From positions 496,001-560,000 of the forward strand of contig NZ_NCSY01000002.1 of NCBI RefSeq assembly GCF_002156875.1: a stretch of 64,000 bases of DNA, written 5' to 3'. The notes beneath the pieces were generated by a model that did no database searches, was not told the DNA's origin, and saw only the letters and a program-made list of their open reading frames with translations. Source of the stretch: Bacillus sp. EAC (GTDB lineage Bacteria; Bacillota; Bacilli; Bacillales; Bacillaceae_G). Positions 37,451 through 46,709 of the stretch are shown piece after piece (positions within the stretch are counted from its first letter, which is position 1; each line of letters begins with the position of its first letter). The position numbers and the translations under genes are program-made.

Positions 37451-38320
37451 TTGAACGCAATTACACATCGAAGGCTTTCAAATTTCAAAATTTTTAAACG
37501 GGGGTTTTTTATAACTTTAGGTGCTGCAATTATGGCATTATGCTTAAAAGCATTCTTTATTCCAACTGATATCATTGATGGTGGAATTGTAGGTATCTCT
37601 TTGATCCTCTCTCATATTACTTCGATTAATCTCGGTATTTTTCTATTCATATTAAATTTACCATTTGTTTTAGTAGGATATAAACAAATCGGTAAAACAT
37701 TTGCTATTTCAACTTTATTTGGAATTAGTTTATTATCAGTCTTTACAACTCTTTTTAAAGACATTCCACACTTAACTTCGGACCCGTTATTAGCAGCATT
37801 ATTTGGTGGCCTTGGCTTAGGAATTGGTGTAGGATTAGTAATCCGTTATGGTGGTTCACTTGACGGAACCGAAATTATCGGTATTTTATTAACAAAAACA
37901 ACACCATTTTCAATCGGTGAAGTTGTTATGACATTTAATGTATTTATTCTTGGAAGTGCGGGCTTCGTATTTGGATGGGACAATGCTATGTATTCATTAA
38001 TTGCCTATTATGTAGCATTCAAAACAATTGACCTAACAATTGAAGGATTCCAAGATACAAAGTCTGTGTGGATCATTAGTGATAACGACAAAGAAATTGG
38101 TGATGCCTTAAACGCGCGCTTGGGTCGAGGCGTTACATACTTTCATGGTGAAGGTGGATTTATGGGTGAGGATAAAAAGATTATCTTCACTGTCATCTCT
38201 CGACTTGAAGAAGCTAAGCTAAAATCAATTGTTGAAGATTTTGATGAAAATGCATTTGTCGCTATTGGTAATATTGCAGATGTTAAAGGTGGAAAGTTTA
38301 AGAAAAAAGCAATCCATTAA
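37451..38320 (+). CDS. yqfU: YitT-family membrane protein (YqfU type)
   Basis: The 289-residue protein has five to six membrane helices (residues 20-185) and a C-terminal soluble DUF2179 domain (GRGVTYFHGEGGFMGEDKKIIFTVI). The family is large in Bacillus and of unknown transport function. TTG start after AGAGGTGG. It lies between zur and yqfT, the place of yqfU in B. subtilis. Confidence 0.85.
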   Translation: MNAITHRRLSNFKIFKRGFFITLGAAIMALCLKAFFIPTDIIDGGIVGISLILSHITSINLGIFLFILNLPFVLVGYKQIGKTFAISTLFGISLLSVFTTLFKDIPHLTSDPLLAALFGGLGLGIGVGLVIRYGGSLDGTEIIGILLTKTTPFSIGEVVMTFNVFILGSAGFVFGWDNAMYSLIAYYVAFKTIDLTIEGFQDTKSVWIISDNDKEIGDALNARLGRGVTYFHGEGGFMGEDKKIIFTVISRLEEAKLKSIVEDFDENAFVAIGNIADVKGGKFKKKAIH

Positions 38321-38422
38321 TCAAAAATCTTATAAAACAGAAAAATTTAAAAAGATAAAAGCATGAAGTCTTAACTGATTTCAAGCTTTTATCTTTTTTT
38401 ATACACTTTTTTTAAAAACGCT

Positions 38423-38564
38423 GAACATGTTGATTAGAGCGAAAGGTGCTTGACTCCTGTGGAAGATACGGAATAGGTGAGACTCACACAAGGCGTTTTA
38501 CGCCGAGGAGGCTCATCGCTCGTCCCACGGAAAGCAAGCATCCTGAAGTGGAAATCAACTAAGA
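38423..38564 (+). repeat. 142-bp intergenic repeat, copy 1
   Basis: It begins GAACATGTTGATTAGAGCG and ends GAAATCAACTAAGA. It has terminal inverted GTTGATT/AATCAAC and an inner pair GGTGAGACTC/GAGGCTCATC, so it should fold as a branched hairpin. No coding frame, no transposase. Copy 2 lies 93 bp downstream in the same orientation and has the same length. Confidence 0.9.
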
Positions 38565-38657
38565 TCACTCTTATTATAGTTTCAAAGTTAAGGATACAGC
38601 TTATTTTGTGACTAGTTTTAATTAGATTAATGTTTATAAAATCAAACAGTAGTTGAT

Positions 38658-38799
38658 GAACATGTTAATTGGAGCGAAAGGTGCTTGACTCCTGTGGGAG
38701 ATACGGGAAAGATGAGACTCACGCAAGGTGTAATACGCCGAGGAGGCTCATCGCCCGTCCCACGGAAAGCGAGCATCCTGAAGCGGAAATCAACTAAGA
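38658..38799 (+). repeat. 142-bp intergenic repeat, copy 2
   Basis: Direct copy of the element at 38423, same length, differing by scattered substitutions. It keeps GTGGGA/TCCCAC and GATGAGACTC/GAGGCTCATC pairings; in several places both sides of a pair remain complementary. The rest of the 38321-38925 gap, apart from a likely terminator at 38353-38400, is empty. Confidence 0.9.
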
Positions 38800-38925
38800 A
38801 TACTCAAAAAATTATTCACTCTATTTTCATAGTTTTTATTATCTTTATAATCAAAGTTCATGAAATAACAATACTCTTCATAAAATGAATAGATGAATAT
38901 ATCGACATCCTAGAGGAGGAATGAC

Positions 38926-39177
38926 ATGAACATCATTCAAACTATCATTAATAAAAAAGTCAACGGCATTACACCTAAAGAATTATTAAAACTAAGTCAA
39001 CAATACCAAGTAACTATTACTCCTGATCAAGCTAATAAAATAGCTGTATTGATGAATGGCAAAAACATTAATATTTATGATCTTACACAAAGAAAACAAT
39101 TACTAACTCAAATTGCAAATGTTACTTCCACAGGAACAGCACAACAGATTGACACGATTTTTCAAAAATTAGGTTAA
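38926..39177 (+). CDS. yqfT: YqfT, DUF2624 family protein
   Basis: The 83-residue, soluble, helical protein opens MNIIQTIINKKVNGITPKELL and has TITPDQANKIAVLMNGKNINI, resembling the DUF2624 protein YqfT. Function unknown. ATG follows GAGGAGG. In the yqfU-yqfT-nfo order of B. subtilis, though the repeats and one extra gene are inserted. Confidence 0.78.
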   Translation: MNIIQTIINKKVNGITPKELLKLSQQYQVTITPDQANKIAVLMNGKNINIYDLTQRKQLLTQIANVTSTGTAQQIDTIFQKLG

Positions 39178-39299
39178 CTTAAGCTTGGTTAAAAAGTTGA
39201 TTAAAAACTGTTAATTAACTACTCTACTCATTTCAAACGTCATATAATTCTCATACACCGAAATTGCACCAATTCCAAAACGAAATGAGAGGGATTAGT

Positions 39300-39599
39300 A
39301 TGGATTTACATGAGCTACATTATGAAATTATTTATCTTGATAAAGAAACCCAGGATGAAGTAAAGTTTAAACACGTCTTTCATATGGATGACTTAAGTCA
39401 CAGCTTAGCTCTAAATATCGCAAGTAGTTTAATTGAACGTGATAAGGCCCATGTGGTCTATATTAAATTATTATTTTTGGATGACCATAACGAGGAACAT
39501 ATTAATCATGTTGTTACTGTTAAACGAATAAAAGATGGCAAGATTATCGCTTCGTATATGGATAGTAAACTTAAGAAAATTGTTGAAACTGAATTATAA
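39300..39599 (+). CDS. Hypothetical protein
   Basis: About 99 residues, acidic and soluble: MDLHELHYEIIYLDKET then a basic C-terminal strand region (VVTVKRIKDGKIIASY). Start at 39300 follows GAGAGGG. A strong terminator follows. Not recognised; it sits between yqfT and the convergent nfo. Confidence 0.65.
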   Translation: MDLHELHYEIIYLDKETQDEVKFKHVFHMDDLSHSLALNIASSLIERDKAHVVYIKLLFLDDHNEEHINHVVTVKRIKDGKIIASYMDSKLKKIVETEL

Positions 39600-39601
39600 T
39601 A

Positions 39602-39634
39602 AAATCCCCCAACTTTTATAAGTTGGGGGTTCTT
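39602..39634. terminator. Terminator after the 99-residue gene
   Basis: CCCCCAACTT and AAGTTGGGGG form a perfect 10-bp stem with a 4-nt loop; T-rich on the plus side and preceded by AAAAT. Confidence 0.85.
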
Positions 39635-39666
39635 AATTTCATTCTTAACTCAATCGGAGATTAATA

Positions 39667-40560
39667 CTAAGAATTTAATAATTGTTGAATCAAATTTTCG
39701 TTAAATTCTTGGTTACGGAACATTTCGATTTCAAGTTTATATGGTGCTACTTTATTATTTTTATCTTCTCCAACATATGGAGTTTCAAGTATTTTTGGTA
39801 TATCTATCAATTGAGGATGATGAACGATATAATTCAGTGCTTTAAATCCAATAGAACCGAAACCAATATTTTCGTGACGGTCTTTACGACTACCTGCTGG
39901 ATTTTTACTATCATTAATATGAAGGACTTTTATTTTATCAATTCCTACTAGTTGATCAAATTGTTGTAGAACCCCATCAAAGTCATTTACGATATCATAA
40001 CCTGCATCATTTATATGGCAAGTATCGAAACAAACGGATAATTTATCGTTGAAATGAACACCTTCCATAATTCTTGCGATTTCTTCAAACGATTTTCCAC
40101 ATTCAGAACCTTTTCCAGCCATTGTTTCGAGTGCAATCTGAACTGGAGTATCAGCTGTTAATACTTCATTCAAACCTTTAATTATTTGAGCAATACCTGC
40201 ATCTTCTCCTGCACCAACATGAGCACCTGGATGTAAGACGATTTGTTTAGCACCTAATGCAGCTGTTCGATCAATTTCTTTTTGTAAAAATTCAACGCCT
40301 AATTCATATGTCGCAGGATTTGTTGTGTTACCAATATTGATTATATATGGTGCATGGACAACAATATCAGCAATTCCATTTTCAGCCATATGCTTTAATC
40401 CAGCTTCAATATTTAAATCTTCAATCGCTTTTCGACGTGTATTTTGAGGTGCACCTGTATATACCATAAAAGTATTTGCACCATAGCTTGCCGCTTCTTC
40501 ACTTGCTGCTAAAAACATCTTTTTTCCGCTCATTGAAACATGTGATCCAATTCGTAACAT
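39667..40560 (-). CDS. nfo: Deoxyribonuclease IV (AP endonuclease family 2)
   Basis: A 297-residue Nfo: [13 protein letters not shown] at the N-terminus, [20 protein letters not shown], the zinc-binding [12 protein letters not shown] and [20 protein letters not shown]. It nicks DNA 5' of abasic sites in base-excision repair; in Bacillus it protects spores. ATG at 40560 follows AGGAG; nine extra nt of open frame precede it. It neighbours cshB as in B. subtilis. Confidence 0.95.
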   Translation of the reverse strand: MLRIGSHVSMSGKKMFLAASEEAASYGANTFMVYTGAPQNTRRKAIEDLNIEAGLKHMAENGIADIVVHAPYIINIGNTTNPATYELGVEFLQKEIDRTAALGAKQIVLHPGAHVGAGEDAGIAQIIKGLNEVLTADTPVQIALETMAGKGSECGKSFEEIARIMEGVHFNDKLSVCFDTCHINDAGYDIVNDFDGVLQQFDQLVGIDKIKVLHINDSKNPAGSRKDRHENIGFGSIGFKALNYIVHHPQLIDIPKILETPYVGEDKNNKVAPYKLEIEMFRNQEFNENLIQQLLNS

Positions 40561-40623
40561 AACAGTCAACTCCTAGCTTAATTATCATAATCTCCATTGT
40601 ACCACGCCGTACACAAAATGAAA

Positions 40624-40655
40624 AAAAGAGAGACTTAAATAGTCTCTCTTTTCCA
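40624..40655 (-). terminator. Terminator downstream of cshB
   Basis: AAAGAGAGACT and AGTCTCTCTTT form a perfect 11-bp stem with a 5-nt loop and a T-run on the minus strand. Confidence 0.82.
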
Positions 40656-40673
40656 TATTCAAATTTCTAGTTT

Positions 40674-40774
40674 TAGGAGTTAGCCCCTCGAGGTCATAAC
40701 CCAAACCCAATAAAGGTGAAAAACAACCTTTATTAGGTTTGGGCTTATGCTTGTCAGGGTTGAACAAACTCCTA
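40674..40774. repeat. 101-bp imperfect inverted repeat between cshB and nfo
   Basis: The ends TAGGAGTT/AACTCCTA pair, followed inward by CATAACCCAAACC with GGTTTGGGCTTATG and AATAAAGGT with ACCTTTATT around an 8-nt loop. It would form one long hairpin in the cshB 3' region. No coding meaning; it could be a remnant of a small mobile element or an RNA structure. Confidence 0.75.
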
Positions 40775-40783
40775 CCACTTTTC

Positions 40784-42091
40784 TTATCTACTAGTTTTTT
40801 TCTTTACACGCTGTTTAAATGATTCACGTTGCTCATTTAATTTACGTTTATAGCCCGGTTTTACTTTTGATGGCTTTTTAATTGCTTTTGTAGCAGTAAG
40901 GTCTAGCGTATGATCCGTTTTCTTACGAAGTTTACGTTTTGCACGAGGACCTAATTCAACCCATTCGCCATTCTTTAGTTCACGATGCTCAAACATTATG
41001 CCACGATCTTGAAGTCTATCTAATGCTTGATTATCTTCTTGATCATAAATTGTAATTGCTACTCCTGAGAAGTTTGCACGACCAGTACGACCAACACGGT
41101 GAACATAAAAATCTAAGTCATCAGGCAACTCAATATTAATAACATGACTAACACCTTCAATATCGATTCCACGAGAAGCTAAATCTGTAGCTACAATATA
41201 TTGGAATTCTAAATCTTGGATTTGCTTCATCATTTTTTTACGTTCACGAGGACTTAAGTCACCATGAATCTGGCCAACTTTAAGACCATATGATGATAAC
41301 TGAGTTGCAACTTCTTCAGCTTTTTTCTTTGTATTCGTAAAGATGATCGCCAAATAAGGTTGGCAGCTTAACAAAATATCCTTCGCCATTCTCACTTTGT
41401 CTTTATGACGGCTAGGAACAATTATATGCTCGATTTGCTGTGCTGATAATTGTTTTGGGTTTATATGGATATGTTCTGGATTATCCATATATTTCTTCAT
41501 AAACGGCTTAAGTTTTTCTGGAATTGTCGCAGAGAATACTAGCATTTGTAAATGCTTTGGCATTTTTGATGCAACTTGGTCCACGTCATGAATGAATCCC
41601 ATATCAAGCATTAAATCCGCTTCATCTACAACTAAATATTTTGTTGTATGAACTAATAAAACATTATCATTCACTAAGTCTTTAATACGACCTGTAGTAC
41701 CGATAACAATATGAGGTTGTTTTTTTAATTTCTCAACCGTACGTTTGTAATCTGTTCCACCAACGAAATTTTTTGCAGTTAGCTGTTGATCTTCAGGGCA
41801 ACATTCAATGATTGCTTGAACATCCTTATAGATCTGTGTTGCTAGTTCACGTGTAGGAGCAGTAATAACTAATTGGACTTGATCAACTGATGCATCCAGC
41901 GTGTTAATCGTTGGAAGTAAATATGCATGTGTTTTTCCAGACCCAGTTTGAGATTGTCCAATTACACTTCTACCAGTCTTCACTTGTGGAATGATTTTTT
42001 GTTGAATTTCTGTCGGTTCCGCAAAGTGTTTTTTCTCTATCGCTTCCAAAATAAATGGCTTTAAATTATAACTTTTAAATGATATTGACAT
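40784..42091 (-). CDS. cshB: DEAD-box ATP-dependent RNA helicase CshB
   Basis: The 435-residue helicase has Q motif PTEIQQKIIP, Walker A SQTGSGKT, PTRELA, VDEADLMLDM, SAT in VFSATIPEK, and the C-terminal HRVGRTGRA. The lysine-rich tail (about 380-435) helps RNA binding. CshB supports ribosome assembly and cold adaptation. ATG at 42091 follows AAGAAGGTG. Between yqfQ and nfo as in B. subtilis. Confidence 0.95.
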   Translation of the reverse strand: MSISFKSYNLKPFILEAIEKKHFAEPTEIQQKIIPQVKTGRSVIGQSQTGSGKTHAYLLPTINTLDASVDQVQLVITAPTRELATQIYKDVQAIIECCPEDQQLTAKNFVGGTDYKRTVEKLKKQPHIVIGTTGRIKDLVNDNVLLVHTTKYLVVDEADLMLDMGFIHDVDQVASKMPKHLQMLVFSATIPEKLKPFMKKYMDNPEHIHINPKQLSAQQIEHIIVPSRHKDKVRMAKDILLSCQPYLAIIFTNTKKKAEEVATQLSSYGLKVGQIHGDLSPRERKKMMKQIQDLEFQYIVATDLASRGIDIEGVSHVINIELPDDLDFYVHRVGRTGRANFSGVAITIYDQEDNQALDRLQDRGIMFEHRELKNGEWVELGPRAKRKLRKKTDHTLDLTATKAIKKPSKVKPGYKRKLNEQRESFKQRVKKKTSR

Positions 42092-42321
42092 AAATTTCAC
42101 CTTCTTAATTTGAACTTTCTATATAATGGAGGAAACAATTTCCTCAAACGAAATAGCTACAATTATCTATTATACAATAGTTGCATAGATAAAAGCTACC
42201 TAATGTTACGGCCTTTCCTTTTATCTTATCATTTTAATTTTTTGACTGTCCTATACTAACCATTTCAAAGTTAGTGCATAGCCTAAGTAATAAAGAGTAT
42301 TTTGAAAGGAGGTTTGTTAGA

Positions 42322-43086
42322 ATGGGGTTACTTGATAAATTTAAGAAAAAGAAACAACCTCAATTTAATCAAATGTACGGACCTAATCCTTATTTGGGAT
42401 ATCAACAGCACAATCCTAATCTACAAAATCCATATGATATGAGACCGCAATTTCAACAACGTCCACCATACCCTTTACCACAACCTAGTCAATATCCATA
42501 CCAACAGAACTACTTTCCGCCTTCACAACAACCACTAGCACCTCAACAAGTTTATTATCAACATCCTGTAGCACAACAGCCACAGTTACAATATAACCAA
42601 AATAAATTATTACAACCCGTTCCTTTTCAAAATCAACCCGTCATTCAGTCTCATCAAAGTAATGGATATCAACAACAATCAGCTGTGCAAAGTCAATATC
42701 CAATGACAGGGCAACCACCTGAAAAAAAAGAAAGCGAAAGTCCTGGTTTCTTTTCCCGTATGTTAGGTGGAGATACTTCAATTACAGGTATTATTGGTGG
42801 TATGCAACGTGCTGTTCAAACTGCGCAACAAGTTACGCCAATGATTCAACAGTATGGGCCAGCTGTTAAAAACCTACCGTCTTTATATAAAATTTTTAAA
42901 GCAGTTAATACTGATGATCCAGGTGAAACAAAAAAAAGCGATAAAAACAAAGAAACAAATAGTAAATCTTCATCACCTGAAATGAAAAAAAAACGAAAAA
43001 TCATAAAAGATATTGAGCTTGAATCAATTGATGTTCCTGAAAAAAAAGAAGATAGTATGAATCCTAAACCAAAATTGTTTATGTAA
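42322..43086 (+). CDS. yqfQ: YqfQ/VrrA-type low-complexity protein
   Basis: The 254-residue protein begins MGLLDKFKKKKQPQFNQMYG, carries a long Pro/Gln/Tyr-rich region (about residues 15-135), a conserved core (GFFSRMLGGDTSITGIIGGMQRAVQTAQQV, then YGPAVKNLPSLYKIFKA), and a Lys/Glu-rich tail. This is the YqfQ family; the B. anthracis relative vrrA contains variable-number repeats in the same part. Role unknown. ATG at 42322 follows AAAGGAGG. Upstream of and in line with ispH. Confidence 0.85.
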   Translation: MGLLDKFKKKKQPQFNQMYGPNPYLGYQQHNPNLQNPYDMRPQFQQRPPYPLPQPSQYPYQQNYFPPSQQPLAPQQVYYQHPVAQQPQLQYNQNKLLQPVPFQNQPVIQSHQSNGYQQQSAVQSQYPMTGQPPEKKESESPGFFSRMLGGDTSITGIIGGMQRAVQTAQQVTPMIQQYGPAVKNLPSLYKIFKAVNTDDPGETKKSDKNKETNSKSSSPEMKKKRKIIKDIELESIDVPEKKEDSMNPKPKLFM

Positions 43087-43167
43087 AAAATCATTTTCCT
43101 TTGTATACTACCATCTCCCTCCTTTATAATAAAAATGAACATAATATTATAAAGGAGGGGCTACTCC

Positions 43168-44112
43168 ATGAAAGTTATTAAAGTTACCCCACGAGGCTAT
43201 TGCTACGGAGTTGTAGATGCAATGGTTATTGCTAGAAATGCTGCAAAGGATCCATCACTACCAAGACCAATCTATATACTTGGAATGATTGTTCACAATA
43301 AACATGTTACAGATGCATTTGAAGAGGAAGGTATCATTACTTTAGATGGTCCGAGCCGTTTAGATATACTTGACAAAATCGATAAAGGTACTGTCATTTT
43401 TACAGCACATGGTGTTTCGCCAGAAGTTAAATCACGAGCAATAAAAAAAGGTCTTACTACAATTGACGCAACTTGTCCTGACGTGACCAAAACACATGAT
43501 TTAATTAAGGATCGAATGGCTGAAGGATACCACTTTATTTATATTGGTAAAAAAGGGCATCCTGAACCTGAGGGAGCAGTAGGAATTGCACCAGATATCG
43601 TACATTTAATTCAAAATAAATCTGATATCGATGAGTTAAATATTCCGACAGATAAGATTATCATTACGAACCAAACGACGATGAGTCAATGGGATGTAGT
43701 AGACTTAATCCAATATGCAATTAAAAAGTATCCAACTGCACATGTTCACAAAGAAATTTGTATGGCGACACAAGTACGTCAAGAAGCAATAGCTGAACAA
43801 GCTGTTCAAGCGGATTTGACAATCGTTGTTGGAGATCCAATGAGTAATAACTCAAATCGTCTAGCTCAAGTATCACATGAAATAGCAGGCACGAAAGCGT
43901 ATCGAATTTCCGATATTTCTGAGCTTCAACTAAAATGGCTTGAAGGTGTTGAAACAGTTGCAGTGACATCAGGAGCTTCTACACCTACTCCAATCACTCG
44001 CGAAGTAGTTACTTTCTTAGAAAATTTTGATCCAAAAGATGATAGTACTTGGAACTTGAAATCAAATGTTGAATTGAGCCGCATACTTCCAAAAGTTCGA
44101 ATTAAAGACTAA
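43168..44112 (+). CDS. ispH: 4-hydroxy-3-methylbut-2-enyl diphosphate reductase
   Basis: The 314-residue enzyme has the three iron-sulfur cysteines in [24 protein letters not shown] and [12 protein letters not shown], plus the glutamate/histidine segments HNKHV and GHPEPEG. It makes IPP and DMAPP from HMBPP, the product of IspG. The C-terminus [14 protein letters not shown] is typical. ATG after AAAGGAGGGG. Confidence 0.95.
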   Translation: MKVIKVTPRGYCYGVVDAMVIARNAAKDPSLPRPIYILGMIVHNKHVTDAFEEEGIITLDGPSRLDILDKIDKGTVIFTAHGVSPEVKSRAIKKGLTTIDATCPDVTKTHDLIKDRMAEGYHFIYIGKKGHPEPEGAVGIAPDIVHLIQNKSDIDELNIPTDKIIITNQTTMSQWDVVDLIQYAIKKYPTAHVHKEICMATQVRQEAIAEQAVQADLTIVVGDPMSNNSNRLAQVSHEIAGTKAYRISDISELQLKWLEGVETVAVTSGASTPTPITREVVTFLENFDPKDDSTWNLKSNVELSRILPKVRIKD

Positions 44113-44138
44113 AAATCGCCCTTTAAGGGCGATTTTTT
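44111..44138 (+). terminator. Terminator of ispH
   Basis: AAAATCGCCC and GGGCGATTTT pair around a short loop, then TTATT. It overlaps the end of the stop codon. Confidence 0.9.
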
Positions 44139-44257
44139 ATTATAACAAATAATAGTTCTATATCTCAGTAATAGAAAGGAAGTCCCTTTTTACATTCTGA
44201 GTCGACTCTGTCTAGTCCACATTTCTAAATAGGAAATTAATATAACTAGACAATAAA

Positions 44258-45376
44258 TTAAATAAATACAAATGGATCAGTATGAATAGCTGAGGCGATT
44301 ATCTCACAAGACAACTTATTTTCCTTAAGTTTTTTGTCTAATAGTCCTTTTACACCTAGTTTCATAACTTTTTCGATATTGTGACCAGCGTCAACGATAT
44401 TTAAATTAAGCATTTTCCAATCTTGTGCAACATGGTAATATATATCACCACTTAAATAAACATCTGCACCATGTCGTTTAGCATGGTAAGCAAATTTATT
44501 GCCATCTCCACCAACAATGGCAACCTTTTTTATTTTATCATCTAAATTACCAACTACACGGACACCTTTTAAATCTAATCGCTCTTTTACATAGTGTGCA
44601 AATTCTTCAAGAGTAAACTCTTCTTTTAATGTACCTATTCTACCTACTCCGTACGTTTTACCTTCATTTTCTAAAACATATGTATCATAAGCTACTTCTT
44701 CATACGGATGCGCCTTAATCATTGATTTTAAAACAGTTTTCAACTTGGACTCAGGAACAATTGTTTCAATCTTTATTTCAACAACTTGTTCAATCTGTCC
44801 AGTTTGTCCGATGAATGGTTGAGTTCCTTCTAACGGTAAAAATGTACCTTTACCTTCTGAGTTAAATGTACAGTGGCTATAATTCCCTATGGCACCTGCT
44901 CCGGCTTCACAAAGTGCTTTTCTCACGTCTTCTTCATGAGTTTTTGGAACAAATACAACTAGTTTAATTATTTTTTCTACATAAGTAGGTGCTAACACAC
45001 TAGTATTTTCTAACTGTAATGCTTCTGCTAAAAAATCACTTACACCGGTTTCTGCAATATCGACATTTGTGTGCGCTGCAAATACTGAAATATCATGTTT
45101 AATACATAATTCTACAATTTTACCCGCTTCTGTATCAGTTGCTATTTTTTTAAGAGGTCTATAAATAATTGGATGATGAGCTATAATAAAATTTGCACCG
45201 ATTGATATAGCTTCTTCCACAACTTCTTTCGTTACATCTAGTGCAATTAATACTTTATTCACCTGGATGGACAAAGTACCGATTTGAAGTCCATTCGGGT
45301 CTCCTTCTTCTGCCAAATGTTTTGGAAATAGTTCTTCAAACTGTTGAACTAGTTGATGACCGTTAATAGATTTCAT
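44258..45376 (-). CDS. yqfO: Nif3-like dinuclear metal-binding protein (YqfO)
   Basis: The 372-residue protein has Nif3/DUF34 metal motifs: IAHHPIIYRPLKKI near residue 66, AAHTNVDIAETGV, and C-terminal VVGGDGNKF and DAGHNIEK. The middle insert (about residues 130-230) is the extra domain of the YqfO group. Biochemical function is unsettled. ATG at 45376 overlaps the trmK stop by 4 nt, so the two are translationally coupled. Confidence 0.92.
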   Translation of the reverse strand: MKSINGHQLVQQFEELFPKHLAEEGDPNGLQIGTLSIQVNKVLIALDVTKEVVEEAISIGANFIIAHHPIIYRPLKKIATDTEAGKIVELCIKHDISVFAAHTNVDIAETGVSDFLAEALQLENTSVLAPTYVEKIIKLVVFVPKTHEEDVRKALCEAGAGAIGNYSHCTFNSEGKGTFLPLEGTQPFIGQTGQIEQVVEIKIETIVPESKLKTVLKSMIKAHPYEEVAYDTYVLENEGKTYGVGRIGTLKEEFTLEEFAHYVKERLDLKGVRVVGNLDDKIKKVAIVGGDGNKFAYHAKRHGADVYLSGDIYYHVAQDWKMLNLNIVDAGHNIEKVMKLGVKGLLDKKLKENKLSCEIIASAIHTDPFVFI

Positions 45377-46080
45377 GAAAGCACCTCTTTTATCCATTCA
45401 ATCTTTTGCGCTATTTCTTTTATTTTCTGAACAGATTCATCTGTTTGTTTTGCAGATTCTAGCTGTGAAAGAATTCTTTCAAAGTTGTTCTTTTCATGTT
45501 CCCACTTTTTACGAAAAGCTTCATTTTGATTTTTTATTAAAAACGGTCCAATAAACAATTCCATATCCTTATTATCAGAATATGCATTAACGGGATTTGA
45601 TTTTGAACCTACTAATATTTCGTAGATCTTTCCGTCTTCTTCTACTATATCTTCATCTACAAGAGAATATCCTTCTTTATCTAACCAGTTACGAATTTGA
45701 TAAGCTCCGATATTTGGTTGAAGAACTAATGTTTCAACACCTACAAGTTTATCTTTTCCATTTTCTAAAATACTTGCGATTAGGGAGCCACCCATTCCTG
45801 CGATTGTAATGACATCGACTTCATTTGGCGTTAACACTTCTAATCCATCACCCATTCTAGCTTCAACAATACCTTCTAAACCACTTTGACGAATTGTTGA
45901 ACGAGCAGAATTAAACGGCCCCTCTGTTATTTCACCTACGATTGCGGATACACTTCTTTTATTTAAAACTGCATAACAAGGTAAGTAAGCATGATCAGAG
46001 CCAATATCAGCTAATTTCGTGCCTTCTGGAATATAATCGTACACTCTCTTTAAACGCATTGATAAATTTACTTCATTCAT
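45373..46080 (-). CDS. trmK: tRNA (adenine(22)-N1)-methyltransferase
   Basis: The 235-residue SAM methyltransferase has ADIGSDHAYLPCYAV (motif I), GEITEGPFNSA, GDGLEVL and the family hallmark ITIAGMGGSLIASIL. It methylates A22 of class II tRNAs such as Ser, one of which is encoded in this window. A lysine/glutamate-rich helical C-terminus. The first ATG is used, by similarity of NEVNLSMRL with TrmK N-termini. Coupled to yqfO. Confidence 0.92.
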   Translation of the reverse strand: MNEVNLSMRLKRVYDYIPEGTKLADIGSDHAYLPCYAVLNKRSVSAIVGEITEGPFNSARSTIRQSGLEGIVEARMGDGLEVLTPNEVDVITIAGMGGSLIASILENGKDKLVGVETLVLQPNIGAYQIRNWLDKEGYSLVDEDIVEEDGKIYEILVGSKSNPVNAYSDNKDMELFIGPFLIKNQNEAFRKKWEHEKNNFERILSQLESAKQTDESVQKIKEIAQKIEWIKEVLS

Positions 46081-46154
46081 AACAAAATCACCATTTCATA
46101 TTATTTTCATTACAATATTTTACACTAAAAAAGAAAAGAAACCTAATATAGAAA

Positions 46155-46189
46155 ATAAAAATGACCTTTCCAATTTGAAAAGGTCATTT
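46155..46189 (-). terminator. Terminator of cccA
   Basis: AAATGACCTTT and AAAGGTCATTT pair around an 8-nt loop with A/T-runs. Confidence 0.82.
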
Positions 46190-46196
46190 ACTATGC

Positions 46197-46553
46197 TTAT
46201 TTTTTCTCAGATAACCATTTAGCTACTGCATCTAATTGTGCTCCAGATACTAAGCCTGCTGGCATTCCGCCTTCTTTACCATTTTTTAAGATGTCTTTGA
46301 TTTCATCTTCAGAGTATTTTGCACCAACTTTAGTTAAGTTAGGTCCAACTACCCCTTGTAATTGATCACCGTGACAGCTAACACATGTTTGCGCATATAT
46401 TTGATCTGGCTTAGTGGCAACTGCTGCTTTGTCTGGCTTTCCGCCTTTTGCTATTTCGTCTGCTTGTTTTGCCCCTTTTAATGAAATTAGAAGCATTACT
46501 ACGATTCCTAGTGCTGCAATTAGAGCAAAAGGAATTAATGGATTTCGTTTCAT
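46197..46553 (-). CDS. cccA: Cytochrome c-550
   Basis: The 118-residue protein has an N-terminal transmembrane anchor (about residues 7-23), a lysine/alanine-rich linker, and a class I cytochrome c domain with the haem site CVSCHG and the axial Met in [10 protein letters not shown]. It carries electrons on the outer face of the membrane. ATG follows GGGGGATC. Located between trmK and sigA as in B. subtilis. Confidence 0.93.
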   Translation of the reverse strand: MKRNPLIPFALIAALGIVVMLLISLKGAKQADEIAKGGKPDKAAVATKPDQIYAQTCVSCHGDQLQGVVGPNLTKVGAKYSEDEIKDILKNGKEGGMPAGLVSGAQLDAVAKWLSEKK

Positions 46554-46709
46554 TATGATCCCCCTTATGTAACCCCTTAAAAAAATAGTTAATTACTATA
46601 ACATTATTATTGTATACGATTAAAAACAATAAAAAAAGTATTATATTGGATAAATTTAAAAATAGTTAAACGATTACACAAATTCCTGCTCCATTACTAT
46701 TAACAAGCG

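Noticed and set aside
38423-38799. The repeats as a CRISPR array or insertion sequence.
   Set aside because: Only two 142-bp copies with a 93-bp spacer, no short regular repeats, no cas genes and no transposase.
40585-40767. A 60-codon frame inside the long inverted repeat between cshB and nfo.
   Set aside because: It is read through a terminator and a hairpin and has no start signal; the palindrome explains the openness.
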